Shown here one piece after another: positions 42,202-51,228 of a DNA stretch of 58,525 bases. The stretch comes from Oscillospiraceae bacterium (GTDB lineage: Bacteria > Bacillota > Clostridia > Oscillospirales > Oscillospiraceae), in the NCBI GenBank assembly GCA_017506735.1, contig JAFVMW010000051.1, positions 1-58,525 on the forward strand. The letters run 5' to 3'. The position numbers and the translations under genes are program-made. The number at the start of each line of letters is the position of its first letter. Within the stretch, counting starts at the first letter, position 1. The notes under the pieces are model-generated. The model did not search any database, was not told the origin of the DNA, and was given only the letters and a program-made list of their open reading frames with translations.

Positions 42202-42967
42202 CTATCATATGCATTCCCGTGTGTCCTTTGACGGAAAATCCACGGGACTGGAAATGGCAATGGCGGCCAGGGAACGGGGGCTGAAGGAGATCTGCTTCAC
42301 CGATCACATTGACTATACCCCGGCCATGGACATGGTGCTGGATTTTGATGTGTACGCCCGGGAGTATGACGGTCTGGAGGTGCCCGGTCTGAAGATCCGC
42401 CGGGGTGTGGAATACGGTCTGGAGCCGGACAACACCGAGCAGATGAAGCTGGATCTGGCGAAGCGGAACTTTGATTTCGTGCTGGGCTCTGTCCATCTGG
42501 TGGAGGGCGTGGATGTGTATATGGCCCCCTACTGGGAGGGCAAAACCGTGGAGCAGGCGGAGCGTGAATACCTGGAGGAGATCCTCCGGGCGGTGACGGT
42601 TCACCGGGATTATGATGTGCTGGGCCATCTGACCTACATTGCCAAGGCCCGGGCCCATCCCACCCACGAGCTGGTGCGGTATGAGGAGCACCGGGAGCTG
42701 ATCGATGAGATTCTGAAGTGCCTTGTCCGCCACGACAAGGGCATGGAGGTGAACACCAGCGGCATTGACCGCTGCGGCGGCAGTCTGCCCACCATGGACA
42801 TTTTCCGCCGGTTCCATGAGCTGGGGGGCAGGATTGTGACCATCGGCTCCGATGCCCACGACGCAGGCCGGGTGGGCCAGTACGCCCGGGAGATGGAACA
42901 GGCGCTGAAGGATATTTTCGGCTATGTCTGCACCTTTGAAAACCGACAGCCTATTTTCCATAAATAA
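42194..42967 (+). CDS. hisJ: PHP-family histidinol-phosphatase
   Basis: A 257-residue phosphatase of the PHP superfamily with metal ligands in YHMHSR, FTDHID, GVEYG, GSVHLV, GHLTYI and GSDAHD. It matches HisJ/HisK proteins that dephosphorylate histidinol phosphate in histidine synthesis, although other PHP phosphoesterases look similar. No other his genes are nearby. It overlaps mutY by eight bases (42194-42201) and is translated from that transcript. Confidence 0.85.
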   Translation: MFDYHMHSRVSFDGKSTGLEMAMAARERGLKEICFTDHIDYTPAMDMVLDFDVYAREYDGLEVPGLKIRRGVEYGLEPDNTEQMKLDLAKRNFDFVLGSVHLVEGVDVYMAPYWEGKTVEQAEREYLEEILRAVTVHRDYDVLGHLTYIAKARAHPTHELVRYEEHRELIDEILKCLVRHDKGMEVNTSGIDRCGGSLPTMDIFRRFHELGGRIVTIGSDAHDAGRVGQYAREMEQALKDIFGYVCTFENRQPIFHK

Positions 42968-42984
42968 CGATTCCTATACAGACG

Positions 42985-43023
42985 CACGCCGGTGATCTTT
43001 TGGAGATCACCGGCGTGGTTTTT
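42985..43023 (+). terminator. intrinsic terminator of mutY-hisJ
   Basis: A perfect 14-bp stem (42985-42998 with 43004-43017) with a 5-nt loop is followed by TTTTT overlapping the end of the convergent thioesterase gene. Confidence 0.92.
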
Positions 43024-43516
43024 ATTCATTGGACAGACCGTCCAGGTTGGCCTTATGGCGCGCAAGGCGGATCCGGCGGCGCTCTTCGCCGTGGGACCAG
43101 GCAAGCTCTTCGTCGTCAGTTTGCAGCAACAGGCCGGGGACCTTGACGGGCTTGTCATTTTCGTCCAGGGCCACCATCATAAAGTGGGCGTTGTTGATGC
43201 GGTGCCGCTCGCCTCTGGGGTTTTCCACGTAGGTGTCCACGCAGACCTCCATGGAGGAGGAGCCCACCCAGGTCATTTTGCCCTTGATGACCACCAGGTC
43301 ATTCTGATAGGCGCCGTGGAGGAAGGTCAGGTTGTCCACGGAGGCGGTGGTGACGTTGCTCATGGAGTGGCGCTTTGCCACGATGCCGGCCACCTCGTCG
43401 ATCCACTGCATCAGAATGCCGCCGAAGAGGCGGTTGGCGCCGTTGAGGTGGTTGGGCCGGATGATGTGGACGGTTTCCACCCGGGAATCGTCCACGGTTT
43501 TCATAGGTCTGGTCAT
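43022..43516 (-). CDS. acyl-CoA thioesterase, YciA/YkhA hotdog family
   Basis: A 164-residue hotdog-fold enzyme. The pattern HLNGANRLFGGILMQWIDEVAGIVAKRH contains the catalytic Asp of this family, and VDNLTFLHGAYQNDLV and the following strands complete the fold. It hydrolyses acyl-CoA to free acid and CoA in the cytoplasm. Its own promoter is at 43553-43581, and AAAGGAG lies before the start. Confidence 0.9.
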   Translation of the reverse strand: MTRPMKTVDDSRVETVHIIRPNHLNGANRLFGGILMQWIDEVAGIVAKRHSMSNVTTASVDNLTFLHGAYQNDLVVIKGKMTWVGSSSMEVCVDTYVENPRGERHRINNAHFMMVALDENDKPVKVPGLLLQTDDEELAWSHGEERRRIRLARHKANLDGLSNE

Positions 43517-43552
43517 TGTGCGCTCCTTTCAAATGGGAAAGATTCTGAAGTC

Positions 43553-43581
43553 AGTATACCATTCAGAGCGGAATTTTTCAA
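43553..43581 (-). promoter_or_regulatory. promoter of the thioesterase gene
   Basis: Minus-strand TTGAAA (43581-43576), 17-bp spacer, TATACT (43558-43553). Confidence 0.78.
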
Positions 43582-43632
43582 TATCCGGATCCGTTCGGAT
43601 GACCCGGCTGTCTGGAATTGCAGCGGACTTTG

Positions 43633-43661
43633 TTGACAGGGTGGGGAGGCAATGATAAACT
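43633..43661 (+). promoter_or_regulatory. promoter of the zinc-ribbon protein gene
   Basis: TTGACA (43633-43638), 17-bp spacer, TAAACT (43656-43661), about 50 bases before the start. Confidence 0.65.
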
Positions 43662-43713
43662 TGTCATGGAAAAAGAGTTTTTTCCAGGGTTCGGAATAAG
43701 GAGGATATCATCC

Positions 43714-44586
43714 ATGACCAGTTACTACCAGACCAGAAGGACGCAGAACCTGCTGGGCGGACACATTTGCTCCAGGTGCAGGAGCATCATTATCACGGAA
43801 TTTATCGTTGTTTCCATTGCCAATTCCCGGTGGTCCCAGAAAAAAGCTCAGGAAGGGGCTGAGGAAGCTGCCCAGAAGGCACTGGAAGTCCTTGCAGCCT
43901 GCCAGGAAAAACCCTTTCTGGTGACCTATGAATATGAGGACCGTACCTACAGCCTGATCAGCGGATTCTATCTGGAAGGCCTGAACAACACCTGCCCCTA
44001 TTGCGGAAACCGTGAGCGGTGGCAAAATGAGGCTTCCTTCTCGGCGGCCTGCAAAAAAGATCCCCAGACCGGCGTTTATGTGGTTTCGGACGTGCCCCAG
44101 GAGAGCCGTCTGATGGTGTTTGATTCGAACCTGAAGATGAAATCTTGGCAGAGCTGGGTGCTGTCTGCCTATCAGGGGATGTATCAGCAGTATTGGGCAG
44201 GCTATCCCAATGAGGCCGTGCAGATCCGTGAATACATCCAGTGGCATAACCAGCAGATCAGCGCACTGGAATATCAGAAGGAAAACTGCCATGAAACCTC
44301 CCGGTGGCTTTACAGTCAGCTGGTGAGCAAAGGGGAGGAACTGAAGGGATATTCCCTTTTCTCCGGGGACCGGAAGCGCTGCAAGGCAGAGTACAGGGAT
44401 CTGGAAAAGCAGTATGAAACGCAAAAAGCTCAGGAGGCTGCACAGGAAAAAGAACTGCTGGAGCAGCTCAGAAACCTGGACAGCCAGCGCCGGGCTGCAA
44501 AAATTGACAACCCCGGTGTTATGGGAGAAACGGAAACCGTTTCCCATAAAACTGCGCCGAACTGTATGGCGGTTCGCTGCAGCTGA
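43714..44586 (+). CDS. uncharacterised zinc-ribbon and coiled-coil protein
   Basis: I do not recognise this 290-residue protein. Two Cys pairs, CSRC (about residue 18) and CPYC (about residue 93), could form one zinc ribbon. Residues about 37-55 (KKAQEGAEEAAQKALE) and 175-275 are charged and helical, rich in Glu, Gln and Lys, likely coiled coil. There are two aromatic segments between (QQYWAGYPNEAV). No signal peptide is present, and the moderately hydrophobic IIITEFIVVSIAN near residue 25 is too short for a sure membrane helix. AAGGAGG lies upstream, and it has its own promoter and terminator. Confidence 0.6.
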   Translation: MTSYYQTRRTQNLLGGHICSRCRSIIITEFIVVSIANSRWSQKKAQEGAEEAAQKALEVLAACQEKPFLVTYEYEDRTYSLISGFYLEGLNNTCPYCGNRERWQNEASFSAACKKDPQTGVYVVSDVPQESRLMVFDSNLKMKSWQSWVLSAYQGMYQQYWAGYPNEAVQIREYIQWHNQQISALEYQKENCHETSRWLYSQLVSKGEELKGYSLFSGDRKRCKAEYRDLEKQYETQKAQEAAQEKELLEQLRNLDSQRRAAKIDNPGVMGETETVSHKTAPNCMAVRCS

Positions 44587-44608
44587 CCGGGCTTCCTTCC
44601 TTCATCCA

Positions 44609-44642
44609 TACCCGGGACAGTGCCACTGTTCCGGGTATTTTT
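44609..44642 (+). terminator. terminator of the zinc-ribbon protein gene
   Basis: A 13-bp stem with one G/T pair (44609-44621 with 44625-44637) is followed by TTTTT. Confidence 0.9.
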
Positions 44643-44647
44643 GCGTG

Positions 44648-44680
44648 AAAAACACGGCCGCGGGAGGAACCGTGGCCGTG
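44648..44680 (-). terminator. terminator of the LRR-SLH gene
   Basis: An 11-bp stem with one G/T pair (44653-44663 with 44670-44680) is followed on the minus strand by a U-run (A-run 44648-44652). Confidence 0.9.
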
Positions 44681-44687
44681 ATTGCGG

Positions 44688-47600
44688 TTATTTGTTGGCA
44701 AATGCCCGATAGAGGAAGGTGACTACCTGGGCCCGGGTGCAGGGGAGATTGGGGGAGAACCGGCCTTCGCCGGTGCCGGAGGTGATGCCGTTTTCCACGG
44801 CCCAGAGCACCGGGGTGTGGAAATAGTCGGATTCTCTCACGTCAGTGAAGGGATTGTCCCTGGCTTCCGACTCCGGCTGGCCCAGGGTTCTCCACAGGAA
44901 GGTGACTACCTGGCCCCGGGTGCAGGGGGCGTTGGGGGAGAACCTGCCGCCGCCTGTTCCGGAGGTGATGCCCTGTTCCACCGCCCAGAGGACGGCGTTG
45001 CAGAAGTAATCCGTTTCCGTCACATCGGAGAAGGGATTGTTCCGGGCTTCCGGCTCCGGCTGGCCCATGGCACGCCAGAGGAAGGTGACCACCTGGCCCC
45101 GGGTGCAGGAGGCGTTGGGAGAGAATCGGCCGCCGCCTGTTCCGGAGGTGATGCCCTCGTCCACCGCCCAGAGGACGGGGGTGAAGAAGTAGTCCCCTTC
45201 CGTCACATCGGAGAAGGGATTCTCCCGGACTTCGCCGCACCGGGTGCAGGTCAGACCGTCCCAAAGATGTCCGTCGGCGCAGGGGTCCGGCTCCGGGGTC
45301 ATGCGGACGGTTTCCGGGGCGCTCAGATCGATGGAGCAGAACAGGGGCAGGCATTCCCCAGGGTTCCAGCTCCGGGTGACATACCACAACACCTGTCCTC
45401 CGGTGACGATGGGAACGCAGTCGGAAAGGGGGGCGTCCGCTTCGTAGATGGGGCTGGTGATCCGGCCCAGGCCGTCCAGGAAAACATAGCGAAGGGTTTC
45501 CTGGCTGTAATCGGGGCTGGCTTCCGTCCACAGAAGCAGGAAGCTGTCGTCATGGATGGGAACCAGATGGGGGGTGGATACCTGGAGCGCCGCGTCAGAG
45601 GGGTGGTCGGTGATCCACAGAAGATCGGTGGTTCCTTCCCCGATGGTGTCCGGGGAGGTGACGGCCAGGAAGATGTTTCTGGTGCCTGTGCCTTTTCCAA
45701 GGGGACTCTGATCGGCGGAATTGCCGGCGGTGAGCAGGGCCTGGCCGGACAGGCAGAAGCCTCCCAGGGAGGCACCGGTGATGTTATCGCCTGTCTGGCC
45801 GTAGAATTCCAGAAGGTTCTGGGCGGCGCAGGAGCTGACGAACCGCTCCTGTCCGGCAGGCAGGGAGAATTCCAGAAGCACCGCCGCCCGGGGATAGCCA
45901 TCGCCGTGGTTCAGGGTCAGAATTTTCCCCTCCCGGATGAGAAGGAACTGATTGAAGGAGTGGGAAACATAGCCGGTGGCGTTGTTGGCCACCTGGGTGA
46001 GCTGGTCGGTGATGCGCATTTCGGGGATGAAAATGCTGAGCATCAGATTGGCCTGGTGGTTCACATTGCCAAAGCTCTGATACATCCGGTGGGCGGTGTG
46101 GATATAGAGCATGTCAGCGTACTGCACCATCCGCAGGGAACCGGAGGCGAAGGGCTCGGCGGTGTTGGCGCCATACAGGCTGGCAGACTCCTGCCGGAGC
46201 CAGTCAAAGCTGTAGCGCACCACCCGGATGACTTCTGTGGAATCTGTTTCCTGGGGATTTTCCTGGCCAAAGACCAGAAAATAGTGCTCCTCGCCCTGGT
46301 AAAAGCCGCCGAACAGGGGCAGCTCCATGGGCAGATTCCGCCGGGAAAGGAAGGTGAAATCTTCGTCATACACTTCCAGGGTCAGGGTGCCGTCACTGTA
46401 TTCAAGTCTCTGGAAGGTGCCGTTGGGGCCGGGAATCAGATAGGAGTGAATCAATTTGCCGGCAACGATGCAGTTCTGACCGTCACGGTTTCTGGAAGCC
46501 ATAGGCTCCTGGATGACGGAGGGAACGGGAATGGATTCTGTATGGGCGCAGAGGGCGCAGATCCTGTCCCAGCGGCCTTCGGTGCGGGCGGTGGGCTCCA
46601 GGGCGGTGAACCAGGGGCCGAAGCTGTGGCCGGAGGGGGGAAGGATCATCTCCACCTGCAGGCCGCAGTGGGAGCAGGTGATGGTGGAAAGACCGCTTTG
46701 GGTGCAGTCGGGGGCCAGAACGGTGGAGCTGTAGTCGCAGGGAATCTGGTGGTACGCTGCCCAGTCCGGGCTGTCCCACCCGGTGCCTGCCGGGCGGCAG
46801 AGGGTGATTTGCTCCGGACTGGCGAAGGGGGTGCCGTCGGTTTCCGGGGCATCGCCCAGGGCGTGAACCAGGGCCAGGGCATCGCTGCCGAAGGCGGATT
46901 CCCCCAGGTAGGTGATGCTTGCAGGCAATACCACCGCTGTCAGCGCGGTATCATCAAAGGCCCAGCCTCCGATGCTGGAAAGACCGGCATTCATCAGCAG
47001 ATCCGAAAGGGACTGGCAGCGGTAAAAGGCGTATTCCTCCAATTCCGTCAGCTGCTGGGGCAGCTTCACATGGTTCAGGGACAGGCACCCGGCGAAGGTG
47101 TGTTTTTCAATGGCGGTGACGGTGTCCGGCAGGTCTATGGTTTGCAGGTTTTCACAGCCGTAAAACACCATGCTGCGGATTCGGGTGAAGCCCTGGGGAA
47201 GGGCAAACCGGGTCAGACCGGTGCAGTCCCGGAAGGCCAGCTGGTCAATGGACTGGATGCTGTCCGGCAGAGTCACATCGGTGAGTCCGGCGCAGCCCTC
47301 AAAGGCGCTGCGGCCGATGGTCCCGGTGCCTTCCGGGATGGTGTATGTTCCGGCCCGGCCTGTGGGGTAACGCACCAGGGTGGACAGATCCTTGCTGTAG
47401 ATCACGCCGTCCACGGACTGGAAAAGCGTGTTGGTATCATGGACAAAGATGCTCTGCAGGGAGGTGCAGTGAACCAGACTGCCTGGCTCCCAGTCCCTGC
47501 TGTCGCATAGGGTCAGTTCTTCCAGCGTGGTGCAGCCGGAGAAAGCGGCCTGGGTGAAGCCATAGACATCCTCGGGGAGTACCAGAGTCCGGATACCGTT

Positions 47601-48182
47601 GGGGCAAAGCTCCAGAAACCGCAGGCCGCCGATCTGATGATACAGAAGGCCGTCCTGGACAGCATAGCTGGGATTCCCCTCTGCCAGGGTAATCTGGCGC
47701 AGGCTGGTCATCTGCCAGAAGGCGTGGGAATCAAGCTCTGTCAGGGTGGAGGGCAGATGGATGGACTCCAGGGGACAGTCCTCAAAGGCCTGGTAGTCGA
47801 TGGAGGTCACGCCCTCGGGGACGATGATCCGGGTCAGGGAATCACAGCCCCGGACGCTCATTTCGCCGATCCGGGTCAGGGTGTCCGGCAGGAGAAGCTC
47901 CTGAACCTGGTCAAGATAAGCCAGGGTGAATTTGCCCAGGGCGGTGATGCCGGGCTCCACCACAACCCGGGTGATCCGGTCGCTGTAGTCTCTCCAGGGG
48001 CGGACATTGTCGGGGATGGGGCCGGTGCCGGAAATGGTCAGGGTGCCGTCATCGGAAATGGCCCAGGCAAGATCCCCCTGGGTACCGCTTTCCAGGATCT
48101 CCGATCCAAAAGCCGGAAGCGCCAGCAGGGCTGTCAGCAGCAAGGGCAGCACAAACCGGGCAAGCAGTCTGACAGATTTCAT
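44688..48182 (-). CDS. secreted BspA-type leucine-rich repeat protein with three SLH domains
   Basis: A 1164-residue surface protein. It has a signal peptide (residues 1-25), then BspA/LRR_5 repeats (about 40-460) with the recurring pattern of LPDTLTRIGEMSVRGCDSL. A Cys-pair segment with CTQSG and CSHCG follows (about 500-575), then a long beta-rich region (about 585-960) that may be a propeller. A second CxxC (CTRCG, near 975) and three SLH domains (NPFSDV...VVTFLWR) end the protein. The SLH repeats closely match those of the SGNH hydrolase at 5108, so both use the same wall anchor. BspA-type LRRs bind host or bacterial partners in several gut species; that role is inferred. It is monocistronic. 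Confidence 0.92.
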   Translation of the reverse strand: MKSVRLLARFVLPLLLTALLALPAFGSEILESGTQGDLAWAISDDGTLTISGTGPIPDNVRPWRDYSDRITRVVVEPGITALGKFTLAYLDQVQELLLPDTLTRIGEMSVRGCDSLTRIIVPEGVTSIDYQAFEDCPLESIHLPSTLTELDSHAFWQMTSLRQITLAEGNPSYAVQDGLLYHQIGGLRFLELCPNGIRTLVLPEDVYGFTQAAFSGCTTLEELTLCDSRDWEPGSLVHCTSLQSIFVHDTNTLFQSVDGVIYSKDLSTLVRYPTGRAGTYTIPEGTGTIGRSAFEGCAGLTDVTLPDSIQSIDQLAFRDCTGLTRFALPQGFTRIRSMVFYGCENLQTIDLPDTVTAIEKHTFAGCLSLNHVKLPQQLTELEEYAFYRCQSLSDLLMNAGLSSIGGWAFDDTALTAVVLPASITYLGESAFGSDALALVHALGDAPETDGTPFASPEQITLCRPAGTGWDSPDWAAYHQIPCDYSSTVLAPDCTQSGLSTITCSHCGLQVEMILPPSGHSFGPWFTALEPTARTEGRWDRICALCAHTESIPVPSVIQEPMASRNRDGQNCIVAGKLIHSYLIPGPNGTFQRLEYSDGTLTLEVYDEDFTFLSRRNLPMELPLFGGFYQGEEHYFLVFGQENPQETDSTEVIRVVRYSFDWLRQESASLYGANTAEPFASGSLRMVQYADMLYIHTAHRMYQSFGNVNHQANLMLSIFIPEMRITDQLTQVANNATGYVSHSFNQFLLIREGKILTLNHGDGYPRAAVLLEFSLPAGQERFVSSCAAQNLLEFYGQTGDNITGASLGGFCLSGQALLTAGNSADQSPLGKGTGTRNIFLAVTSPDTIGEGTTDLLWITDHPSDAALQVSTPHLVPIHDDSFLLLWTEASPDYSQETLRYVFLDGLGRITSPIYEADAPLSDCVPIVTGGQVLWYVTRSWNPGECLPLFCSIDLSAPETVRMTPEPDPCADGHLWDGLTCTRCGEVRENPFSDVTEGDYFFTPVLWAVDEGITSGTGGGRFSPNASCTRGQVVTFLWRAMGQPEPEARNNPFSDVTETDYFCNAVLWAVEQGITSGTGGGRFSPNAPCTRGQVVTFLWRTLGQPESEARDNPFTDVRESDYFHTPVLWAVENGITSGTGEGRFSPNLPCTRAQVVTFLYRAFANK

Positions 48183-48213
48183 ACAGAATCCCTCATTTCG
48201 TTCGTTTGCTTCG

Positions 48214-48219
48214 ATTATA
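48214..48219 (-). promoter_or_regulatory. -10 box upstream of the LRR-SLH gene
   Basis: TATAAT on the minus strand, 31 bases before the start codon. No good -35 is visible at 16-18 bp. Confidence 0.5.
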
Positions 48220-48243
48220 GCACAATCATGAAGAAAAGGGAAG

Positions 48244-48288
48244 AAAAAGCCCCCGTCCGACCGGCGTTTCTCCAATCGGACGGGGGCT
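48244..48288 (-). terminator. intrinsic terminator of spo0A
   Basis: A perfect 13-bp stem (48248-48260 with 48276-48288) with a 15-nt loop is followed by a U-run on the minus strand. Confidence 0.92.
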
Positions 48289-48300
48289 GTGTCAGGCTGT

Positions 48301-49080
48301 TCAGAAATTGGCAACCTCGCTGGATTTCAACTGAAGCTGCAATTTGTCAGCGATCAGGGCGATGAATTCGGAATTCGTGGGTTTTCCTTTGGTGTTGGAA
48401 ACTGTGTACCCAAAGAACCGTTGCAGGGTATCCAAATCCCCTCTGTCCCAGGCCACTTCGATGGCGTGGCGAATGGCACGCTCCACCCGGCTGGGGGTGG
48501 TCTGGAATGTTTTCGCTACCTGGGGGTACAATACCTTGGTGATGGCGTTGATCACGTCCATATCGTTGACGGCGATGATGATGGCTTCCCGTAAATACTG
48601 GTAACCCTTGATGTGGGCCGGGACGCCGATTTCGTGGATGATGCCGGTGACCAGGGACTCGATGCTCTGGGGACGGTCCCGGCGCAGGGCGGGGCGGTTC
48701 TGGCTTTCTCCGCAGCGCAGCTCCTCCACCCGGTCAATCAGGGATGTCATATCGCAGGGCTTCAAAATCAGATAGGCAACTCCCAGACCGGCGGCCGCGG
48801 AAGCGACGTAATCCGTGACAAAGCCGGATGTAGCGATGACCGCCGGGCGGCGGTCCCAGGAGGCCAGGGATTTGAGAATGCTCAGGCCATCCTTTTTGGA
48901 CAGCATCAGATCCAGAATCAGGATATCCGGCTTTCGCTCCTCCAGAAGGCGCAGGGCTTGTTCTCCGTCGCAGGCCGTGCCGCAGATCATAAAACGGTCA
49001 GACCGCTGAAGCTCCCGGCTCAGGGCGGCGCAGAACTCTTCGGAGCTGTCCGCGATCAGTACGCTTGTACGTTTGTCCAT
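48301..49080 (-). CDS. spo0A: sporulation master response regulator Spo0A
   Basis: A 259-residue regulator. Residues 1-125 are a receiver domain with the phospho-acceptor D57 (LILDLML), D11, the Ser/Thr of ATSGF and Lys of LILKPCD. The second acidic residue normally next to D11 is Ser here (IADSSEEF). Residues about 145-255 are the Spo0A DNA-binding domain, with [16 protein letters not shown] and the near-invariant [21 protein letters not shown] recognition region. Phosphorylated Spo0A binds 0A boxes to start sporulation. Its presence argues for a spore former, or a lineage that kept the regulator. Stand-alone gene with promoter at 49154-49182. Confidence 0.96.
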   Translation of the reverse strand: MDKRTSVLIADSSEEFCAALSRELQRSDRFMICGTACDGEQALRLLEERKPDILILDLMLSKKDGLSILKSLASWDRRPAVIATSGFVTDYVASAAAGLGVAYLILKPCDMTSLIDRVEELRCGESQNRPALRRDRPQSIESLVTGIIHEIGVPAHIKGYQYLREAIIIAVNDMDVINAITKVLYPQVAKTFQTTPSRVERAIRHAIEVAWDRGDLDTLQRFFGYTVSNTKGKPTNSEFIALIADKLQLQLKSSEVANF

Positions 49081-49153
49081 GCTTTTCCTCTCCTTGTGTT
49101 TTCAGAATGCTCATTGGGCGCTGATTTCGCCCGGTGTCGTGCGGGACACATAA

Positions 49154-49182
49154 ATCATAGCATGGAGCGTCGTGTTTTGCAA
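49154..49182 (-). promoter_or_regulatory. promoter of spo0A
   Basis: Minus-strand TTGCAA (49182-49177), 17-bp spacer, TATGAT (49159-49154), about 75 bases before the start. The leader holds a small GGGCG/CGCCC hairpin. I see no convincing 0A box (TGTCGAA) here. Confidence 0.72.
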
Positions 49183-49304
49183 GGAAAAATCGAAACAATC
49201 GCTCGACGATAGCTGGGCATTTGCGGCATAGAAACGGATAATTTGCAACATTTGGTGACGAAAAAAGGGAGCGGTGGGGAAGGGGTGGGAAAACCTGGAG
49301 TCTC

Positions 49305-49333
49305 TTGACGGAATACGAATGTTCCTGTAGAAT
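49305..49333 (+). promoter_or_regulatory. promoter of the oligoendopeptidase F gene
   Basis: TTGACG (49305-49310), 17-bp spacer, TAGAAT (49328-49333), 35 bases before the start. Confidence 0.75.
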
Positions 49334-49367
49334 AGACTCATGATTTTTCCGGAAAGGATTTGAAAAA

Positions 49368-51131
49368 ATGAACGAAGTATGGAATCTTGACCCCATTTAC
49401 CAGGGGTTTTCTGATCCTGCCTTTGATGCGGATCTGGAGCAGATGAAGGGCCAGGTGGCCGCTTACGCCGACCTTGCAGCCAGCCTGGAGCAGATGGACC
49501 CGGTCGACGGTTTGCGACGGTGCATCGCCTTTGAGGAGGCCATTGCGGCCCTGGGCAGCAAGCTGGGGCTGTACGCGTCTCTGCGGCAGGCTGCCAACAC
49601 CCGGGACGGCGAGGCCGGTTCCAGGATGGGTCAGGTTATGGCCGTTTTCAGCGGCACCGCGGCCCCTGAGGCCGCCTTCCGGGCCTGGGCCAGCGCCCTG
49701 CCCAATCTGATGGAGCTGGTCCGGGGGGATGAGAGTCTCCGGGATTACGAATTCCTGTTTGAGCACATCCGGGAATCCGCTTCCCACCTGCTGCCCGGCC
49801 GGGGCGAGGAGATCGCCGCCCGGATGAGCCTGTCCGGCGGCAATGCCTGGAGCGAGCTGCAGCAGTATCTGACCTCCACCGTCCCTGTGACCTTCCGGGG
49901 GGAAACCACCAATCTCTCCGCCATCCGGAATATGGCCTATGATTCCGATCCCCAGGTCCGGAAGGATGCCTACGAGGCAGAGCTGGCCTGCTATGAGCGG
50001 ATTCGGGACAGCGTGGCCTTCGCTCTGAATTCCATCAAGCTGGAGACCATTACCGACTGCCAGCTCCGGGGCTACGAAAGTCCCCTGGACCGGACCCTGA
50101 AGCAGTCCTTCATGAAGCGGGAAACCCTGGATGCCATGATGGGGGCCATTGAGGAGTATCTGCCCAAGTTCTGGCAGTATCTGAAGGCCAAGGCCAAAGC
50201 CTTCGGCTATGAAAAGGGTCTGCCCTGGTATGATCTGTTCGCGCCCATGGGGGATGTGAATGCCCATTTCACCCCGGAGGAAGCACGGAATTATCTGGTG
50301 GAGCGGTTTGACCGCTTCGACTGGGAGCTGGCCCAGATGGTGGCCCGGGCCTTTGATGAGGCCTGGATCGACTTCTATCCCCGGGACGGCAAGTCCGGCG
50401 GCGCCTTCTGCGCCGAGGTGGACTGCCTGGGAGAGAGCCGTATTCTGACCAATTTTGACGGAATGTTCGGCGACGTGGTGACTCTGGCCCATGAGCTGGG
50501 CCATGCCTTCCACAACCAGTGCGTCTTTGGCCACCGGCCTCTGAACAAGGATTACTCCATGCCTGTGGCGGAGACGGCTTCCACCTTCAACGAGTGTGTG
50601 GTCATGGCCGACGCCATCCTGAATGCGGACAATGACGACGAGCGGCTGGTCCTGATCGAGAGCCAGCTCCAGGACACCACCCAGATCATCTGCGACATTT
50701 ATTCCCGCTACCGCTTTGAAACCATGGTCTTTGAGAACCGGGAGCAGCAGTTCATGCACGCGGATACCCTCTGCCAGATGATGCTCGATGCCCAGAAACA
50801 TGCCTACGGTGACGGGCTGGATCATGATTTCCTGCATCCTTATATGTGGGTCTGCAAGAGCCATTACTACGGCCCCACCTTCTACAACTTCCCCTATGCC
50901 TTCGGCGGTTTGTTCGCCCGGGGTCTGTACGCCCGGTATCTGGAGGAGGGCGGTGACTTTGTGCCCAAGTACAAGGCACTGCTGGAGATGACCCCTGTGG
51001 CCATGGCGGAGGATGTGGCGAAGGTGGCGGACATCGATCTGACGGACCGGGAGTTCTGGCGCTCCGCACTGCAGATTGTGGCGGAGCAGATCGACCTTTT
51101 CTGCGGCATTCTGGAGGGAAAAACCGTTTAA
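49368..51131 (+). CDS. pepF: oligoendopeptidase F, M3 family
   Basis: A 587-residue cytoplasmic zinc peptidase. The thermolysin-type motif is H375-E376 in LAHELGHAFHN with the third ligand Glu in the following ETASTFNECVV helix. The N-terminal helical domain begins WNLDPIY, usual for M3B enzymes. It degrades peptides of roughly 5-20 residues. Length is normal. GGAAAGGA precedes the start. Confidence 0.94.
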   Translation: MNEVWNLDPIYQGFSDPAFDADLEQMKGQVAAYADLAASLEQMDPVDGLRRCIAFEEAIAALGSKLGLYASLRQAANTRDGEAGSRMGQVMAVFSGTAAPEAAFRAWASALPNLMELVRGDESLRDYEFLFEHIRESASHLLPGRGEEIAARMSLSGGNAWSELQQYLTSTVPVTFRGETTNLSAIRNMAYDSDPQVRKDAYEAELACYERIRDSVAFALNSIKLETITDCQLRGYESPLDRTLKQSFMKRETLDAMMGAIEEYLPKFWQYLKAKAKAFGYEKGLPWYDLFAPMGDVNAHFTPEEARNYLVERFDRFDWELAQMVARAFDEAWIDFYPRDGKSGGAFCAEVDCLGESRILTNFDGMFGDVVTLAHELGHAFHNQCVFGHRPLNKDYSMPVAETASTFNECVVMADAILNADNDDERLVLIESQLQDTTQIICDIYSRYRFETMVFENREQQFMHADTLCQMMLDAQKHAYGDGLDHDFLHPYMWVCKSHYYGPTFYNFPYAFGGLFARGLYARYLEEGGDFVPKYKALLEMTPVAMAEDVAKVADIDLTDREFWRSALQIVAEQIDLFCGILEGKTV

Positions 51132-51135
51132 GACA

Positions 51136-51163
51136 TTGACTTTTGCAAGTTCGGTGCTATAAT
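51136..51163 (+). promoter_or_regulatory. promoter of the M18 aminopeptidase gene
   Basis: TTGACT (51136-51141), 16-bp spacer, TATAAT (51158-51163), immediately after the pepF stop. Confidence 0.82.
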
Positions 51164-51228
51164 ATTGCAGAATGTTTGATTAGAAAGGCCGTGCCTTGCC
51201 CTTTGAGGACGGTGAAGAGGAACCCCTG

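Noticed and set aside
44682-47510. 942-residue open frame opposite the LRR-SLH gene
   Set aside because: Repetitive Gly/Ala composition with no domain; the minus strand has signal peptide, LRR and SLH domains.
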